Of a stretch of DNA of 8,228 bases, positions 7,010 to 8,228 are shown one piece after another. The stretch is taken from positions 1 to 8,228 of the forward strand of contig CAKPAV010000067.1 of assembly GCA_934133115.1 (NCBI GenBank), in the 5' to 3' direction. A program made the position numbers and the translations under genes. The first letter of the stretch is position 1. Every line of letters starts with the position of its first letter. Origin of the DNA: an uncultured Bacilli bacterium. GTDB lineage: Bacteria > Bacillota_I > Bacilli_A > RFN20 > CAG-826. Under the pieces are notes generated by a model. It was given only the letters and a program-made list of their open reading frames with translations, was not told the DNA's origin and did not search any database.

Positions 7010-7230
7010 CATTTAAATAGCATAATGGATGCTAAAAAAGTAAAAATATGGATTAGTAACATGCTGTAATCCGAAATCTCAAAAAAACATTCATTAGAAA
7101 TATGAATAATTTAAATCATGTTTCTGATGTTATAAAACTTTTAGCACTAAATTAAGTGCAAAATTTGATTGTAATGACTATTTTTTATGTAACTTTTTTT
7201 ACATAACTGGATTTACTTTTCTATAGTTAA
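7010..7230. other. Non-coding stretch holding a row of short inverted repeats
   Basis: I see no gene here on either strand: stops are frequent and no ribosome binding site precedes a usable ATG. It contains TAGCAT/ATGCTA (7018-7034, five-base spacer), GGATTA/TAATCC (7050-7072, eleven), ATTCAT/ATGAAT (7089-7107, seven), GCACT/AGTGC (7144-7159, six) and the longer TTATGTAA/TTACATAA pair listed separately. None has the T run of a terminator. They may be a structured RNA, protein sites or decay; single short repeats could be chance in A+T-rich DNA. Confidence 0.
7185..7206. repeat. Inverted repeat TTATGTAA-N6-TTACATAA
   Basis: Two perfect eight-base arms flank CTTTTT. It lies about 90 bases upstream of the main NfeD promoter. 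It could be a distal operator or a hairpin. The arms share the TTACAT/ATGTAA core with the palindrome at 7277-7292, so the same protein might bind both; this is inference. Confidence 0.
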
Positions 7231-7231
7231 A

Positions 7232-7260
7232 TAGACTTTGGATAAATAATACAATATAAT
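7232..7260 (+). promoter_or_regulatory. Possible second, upstream promoter of the NfeD operon
   Basis: A perfect TATAAT (7255-7260) lies 17 bases after TAGACT (7232-7237), which matches the -35 consensus at four of six positions. Transcription would start near 7267 and include the palindrome at 7277-7292 in the leader. This is weaker than the downstream extended -10 and may be chance. Confidence 0.
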
Positions 7261-7276
7261 TTTATCAATTTTTATA

Positions 7277-7292
7277 TATTTACATGTAAATA
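7277..7292. promoter_or_regulatory. 16-bp perfect palindrome, candidate operator for the NfeD/SPFH operon
   Basis: TATTTACATGTAAATA equals its own reverse complement over all 16 bases. It ends two bases before the extended -10 element, in the -35/spacer region, where a bound dimeric regulator would block RNA polymerase. It is not a Cop box, which needs two bases between TACA and TGTA. The regulator is unknown and none is encoded nearby. Confidence 0.
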
Positions 7293-7294
7293 AT

Positions 7295-7303
7295 TGCTAT
7301 AAT
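7295..7303 (+). promoter_or_regulatory. Extended -10 promoter of the NfeD/SPFH operon
   Basis: TGCTATAAT is a perfect extended -10 (TG-n-TATAAT). No good -35 lies at the right distance (TATATT at 7275-7280), which is normal for extended -10 promoters. The start point would be near 7310, giving a leader of about 40 bases to ATG 7349. The A+T-rich DNA upstream would favour RNA polymerase binding. Confidence 0.
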
Positions 7304-7333
7304 AATTTTGTTAGTGAATAACATATTTTTTAT

Positions 7334-7340
7334 AAGGAGG
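7334..7340 (+). promoter_or_regulatory. Ribosome binding site of the NfeD-like gene
   Basis: AAGGAGG, followed by two more G residues, lies eight bases before ATG 7349. It is one of the strongest sites in the window and fixes the start. Confidence 0.
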
Positions 7341-7348
7341 GGAACGAA

Positions 7349-7816
7349 ATGCTTAATTGGTTGATATCATTAACCTCAAATATTAATGATGTATTTATAA
7401 TTGTTTGGGTGGTTGTATTTGTCATAGCTATTGTCATCGAATTCTCTACACAAGAATTAGTCAGTATTTGGTTTGCTTTAGCGGCACTTCCATCTTTAAT
7501 ACTTGCTGCATGTCGTGTTGAATTCTATTGGCAAATAGTTACTTTTGCTGGAATATCTTTGCTAGCTTTCATATTTAGTCAACTATTCTTACGTAATAAG
7601 ATTAAAGTTCGTTCTAGTGCTACAAATGCTGATTCGCTTATTGGCGGAGAAATATTTGTTACTCAAACTGTTAAGCACAATGAACCTGGTGAAGGAAAAA
7701 TTCGTGATGTTGTTTGGACAATTGTTAGTGATGAAGAAATTTTAAAAGGTGAATTTGCTCAAATTAAGGAAATTAGAGGAAATAAATTAATCGTAAAAAA
7801 GAAAGAAGGTAAATAA
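7349..7816 (+). CDS. NfeD-like short membrane protein with C-terminal OB-fold
   Basis: The product has 155 residues. Three hydrophobic segments (about 13-31, 36-55, 59-80) are followed by a soluble beta-rich domain (about 96-152). Family marks are the conserved acid at the end of helix 1 and the following turn (IEFSTQELVSIWFALAALP, 30-48), and an OB-fold of the NfeD type: GGEIFVTQTV, then a V-W pair (VVWTIVSDEEILKGE) and a closing IRGNKLIVKK. This is the short form without the ClpP-like protease domain of long NfeD proteins. In many bacteria such proteins are encoded next to an SPFH/stomatin protein and are thought to work with it in membrane microdomain organisation or quality control. That arrangement is seen here: the SPFH gene begins one base after this stop. 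The family call is good; the physiological role is general knowledge of the family, not seen in the sequence. Confidence 0.
   Translation: MLNWLISLTSNINDVFIIVWVVVFVIAIVIEFSTQELVSIWFALAALPSLILAACRVEFYWQIVTFAGISLLAFIFSQLFLRNKIKVRSSATNADSLIGGEIFVTQTVKHNEPGEGKIRDVVWTIVSDEEILKGEFAQIKEIRGNKLIVKKKEGK
7803..7809 (+). promoter_or_regulatory. Ribosome binding site of the SPFH gene, inside the end of the NfeD-like gene
   Basis: AAGAAGG ends eight bases before ATG 7818. It is embedded in the last codons of the NfeD-like gene, which indicates co-transcription and probably coupled translation. Confidence 0.
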
Positions 7817-7817
7817 A

Positions 7818-8228
7818 ATGTTTTTAATGAGTGATGGAGGCTTAATTGCCCTAGTTGTTGCCTTAGCGGCAATTGTATTATTTGCTATTATTGTATTAGC
7901 GCGTTGTATTGTTATTGTGCCACAAGCACATACAGTCATTGTTCAAAGATTAGGTAAGTATCATAAAACTTTACAAGCTGGTTTCCATATGCTAGCGCCT
8001 ATTATTGATTCAAAAGCAAAAGTAGTATCTTTAAAAGAAACTGTCGCAGATTTTAAACCTCAACCAGTTATTACTAAAGATAATGTTACTATGCAAATTG
8101 ATACTGTAGTTTATTTCCAAATTACCGATCCAAAACTTTATACATATGGTGTGGATAATCCATTAAACGCCATTGAAAATTTATCTGCTACAACATTACG
8201 TAATTTGATTGGTGACTTAGAATTAGAC
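7818..8228 (+). CDS. SPFH/Band 7 (stomatin-like) membrane protein, N-terminal part only (3' end outside window)
   Basis: ATG 7818 opens a frame that runs to the window end with 137 codons and no stop. The product starts with a short outer segment and one hydrophobic helix (about residues 8-30, GLIALVVALAAIVLFAIIVLAR). The SPFH domain follows: IVIVPQAHTVIVQRLGKYHKTLQAGFHMLAPIID, then a segment with ITKDNVTMQIDTVVYFQITDPKLYTYGVDNP, and ATTLRNLIGDLELD at the edge. These are the typical stomatin/paraslipin signatures (vp..e..Vv.RlGky..tl.pGlh...P; tkDnv.v.id.vvyyqi.dp). Such proteins oligomerise into membrane-bound scaffolds or cages and modulate proteases and other membrane proteins. One base separates it from the NfeD-like gene, its usual partner. 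Whether it is nearer to QmcA-type or other stomatins cannot be settled from the N-terminal half. Confidence 0.
   Translation, partial: MFLMSDGGLIALVVALAAIVLFAIIVLARCIVIVPQAHTVIVQRLGKYHKTLQAGFHMLAPIIDSKAKVVSLKETVADFKPQPVITKDNVTMQIDTVVYFQITDPKLYTYGVDNPLNAIENLSATTLRNLIGDLELD

Noticed and set aside
7050..7072. Hairpin as a second terminator
   Set aside because: The six-pair stem has an eleven-base loop and is followed by CGAAATCTC rather than a T run.
7277..7292. Cop box (CopY operator) or BlaI/MecI site
   Set aside because: A Cop box needs TACA-N2-TGTA; here the halves abut with no spacer, and no copper or beta-lactamase gene is near.
1..8228. Use of the Mycoplasma code (TGA as tryptophan)
   Set aside because: Tryptophan is written TGG throughout, and no in-frame TGA is needed to complete any of the proteins.

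Overview
The window is strongly A+T-rich, with mostly A/T third codon positions, AGGAGG-type ribosome binding sites and simple hairpin-plus-U terminators. TGG encodes tryptophan, genes close with TAA or TAG, and no in-frame TGA appears in the reading frames, so the standard bacterial code fits. Gene content (glycoside hydrolases, a GPH sugar symporter, an NfeD/stomatin pair) suggests a low-GC Bacillota, plausibly a gut-type Erysipelotrichia or walled Mollicutes relative. That placement is inference. No mobile element, tRNA, rRNA or CRISPR array is visible.

Layout, all on the plus strand: (1) positions 1-2151, the 3' part of a membrane-anchored family 3 glycoside hydrolase whose domains run in inverted order (C-terminal sandwich and FnIII first, TIM-barrel motifs last); (2) 2166-2621, a four-helix membrane protein of unknown function, almost certainly co-transcribed with it; (3) a strong terminator at 2636-2677; (4) 2697-5255, a cytoplasmic GH78 alpha-L-rhamnosidase; (5) 5323-6951, a GPH-family glycoside/cation symporter, followed by a terminator at 6974-7009; (6) about 340 bases of non-coding DNA rich in small inverted repeats, ending in a promoter with a 16-bp palindrome; (7) 7349-7816, a short NfeD-like protein, and 7818 to the window end, the start of an SPFH/stomatin-like protein.

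The first four genes read as a glycoside-use locus. The GH3 enzyme probably trims beta-glycosidic residues outside the cell, the symporter brings rhamnose-containing glycosides in, and the GH78 enzyme removes terminal L-rhamnose inside. Substrates such as plant rhamnoglucosides are an inference only. The NfeD/SPFH pair is an independent membrane-organisation operon.

The most unusual structure is the 76-base junction between the small membrane protein and the rhamnosidase. Three sequence arms there can form two mutually exclusive hairpins. One is a textbook terminator. The other would bury the rhamnosidase ribosome binding site. It looks like a compact RNA switch or read-through insulator.
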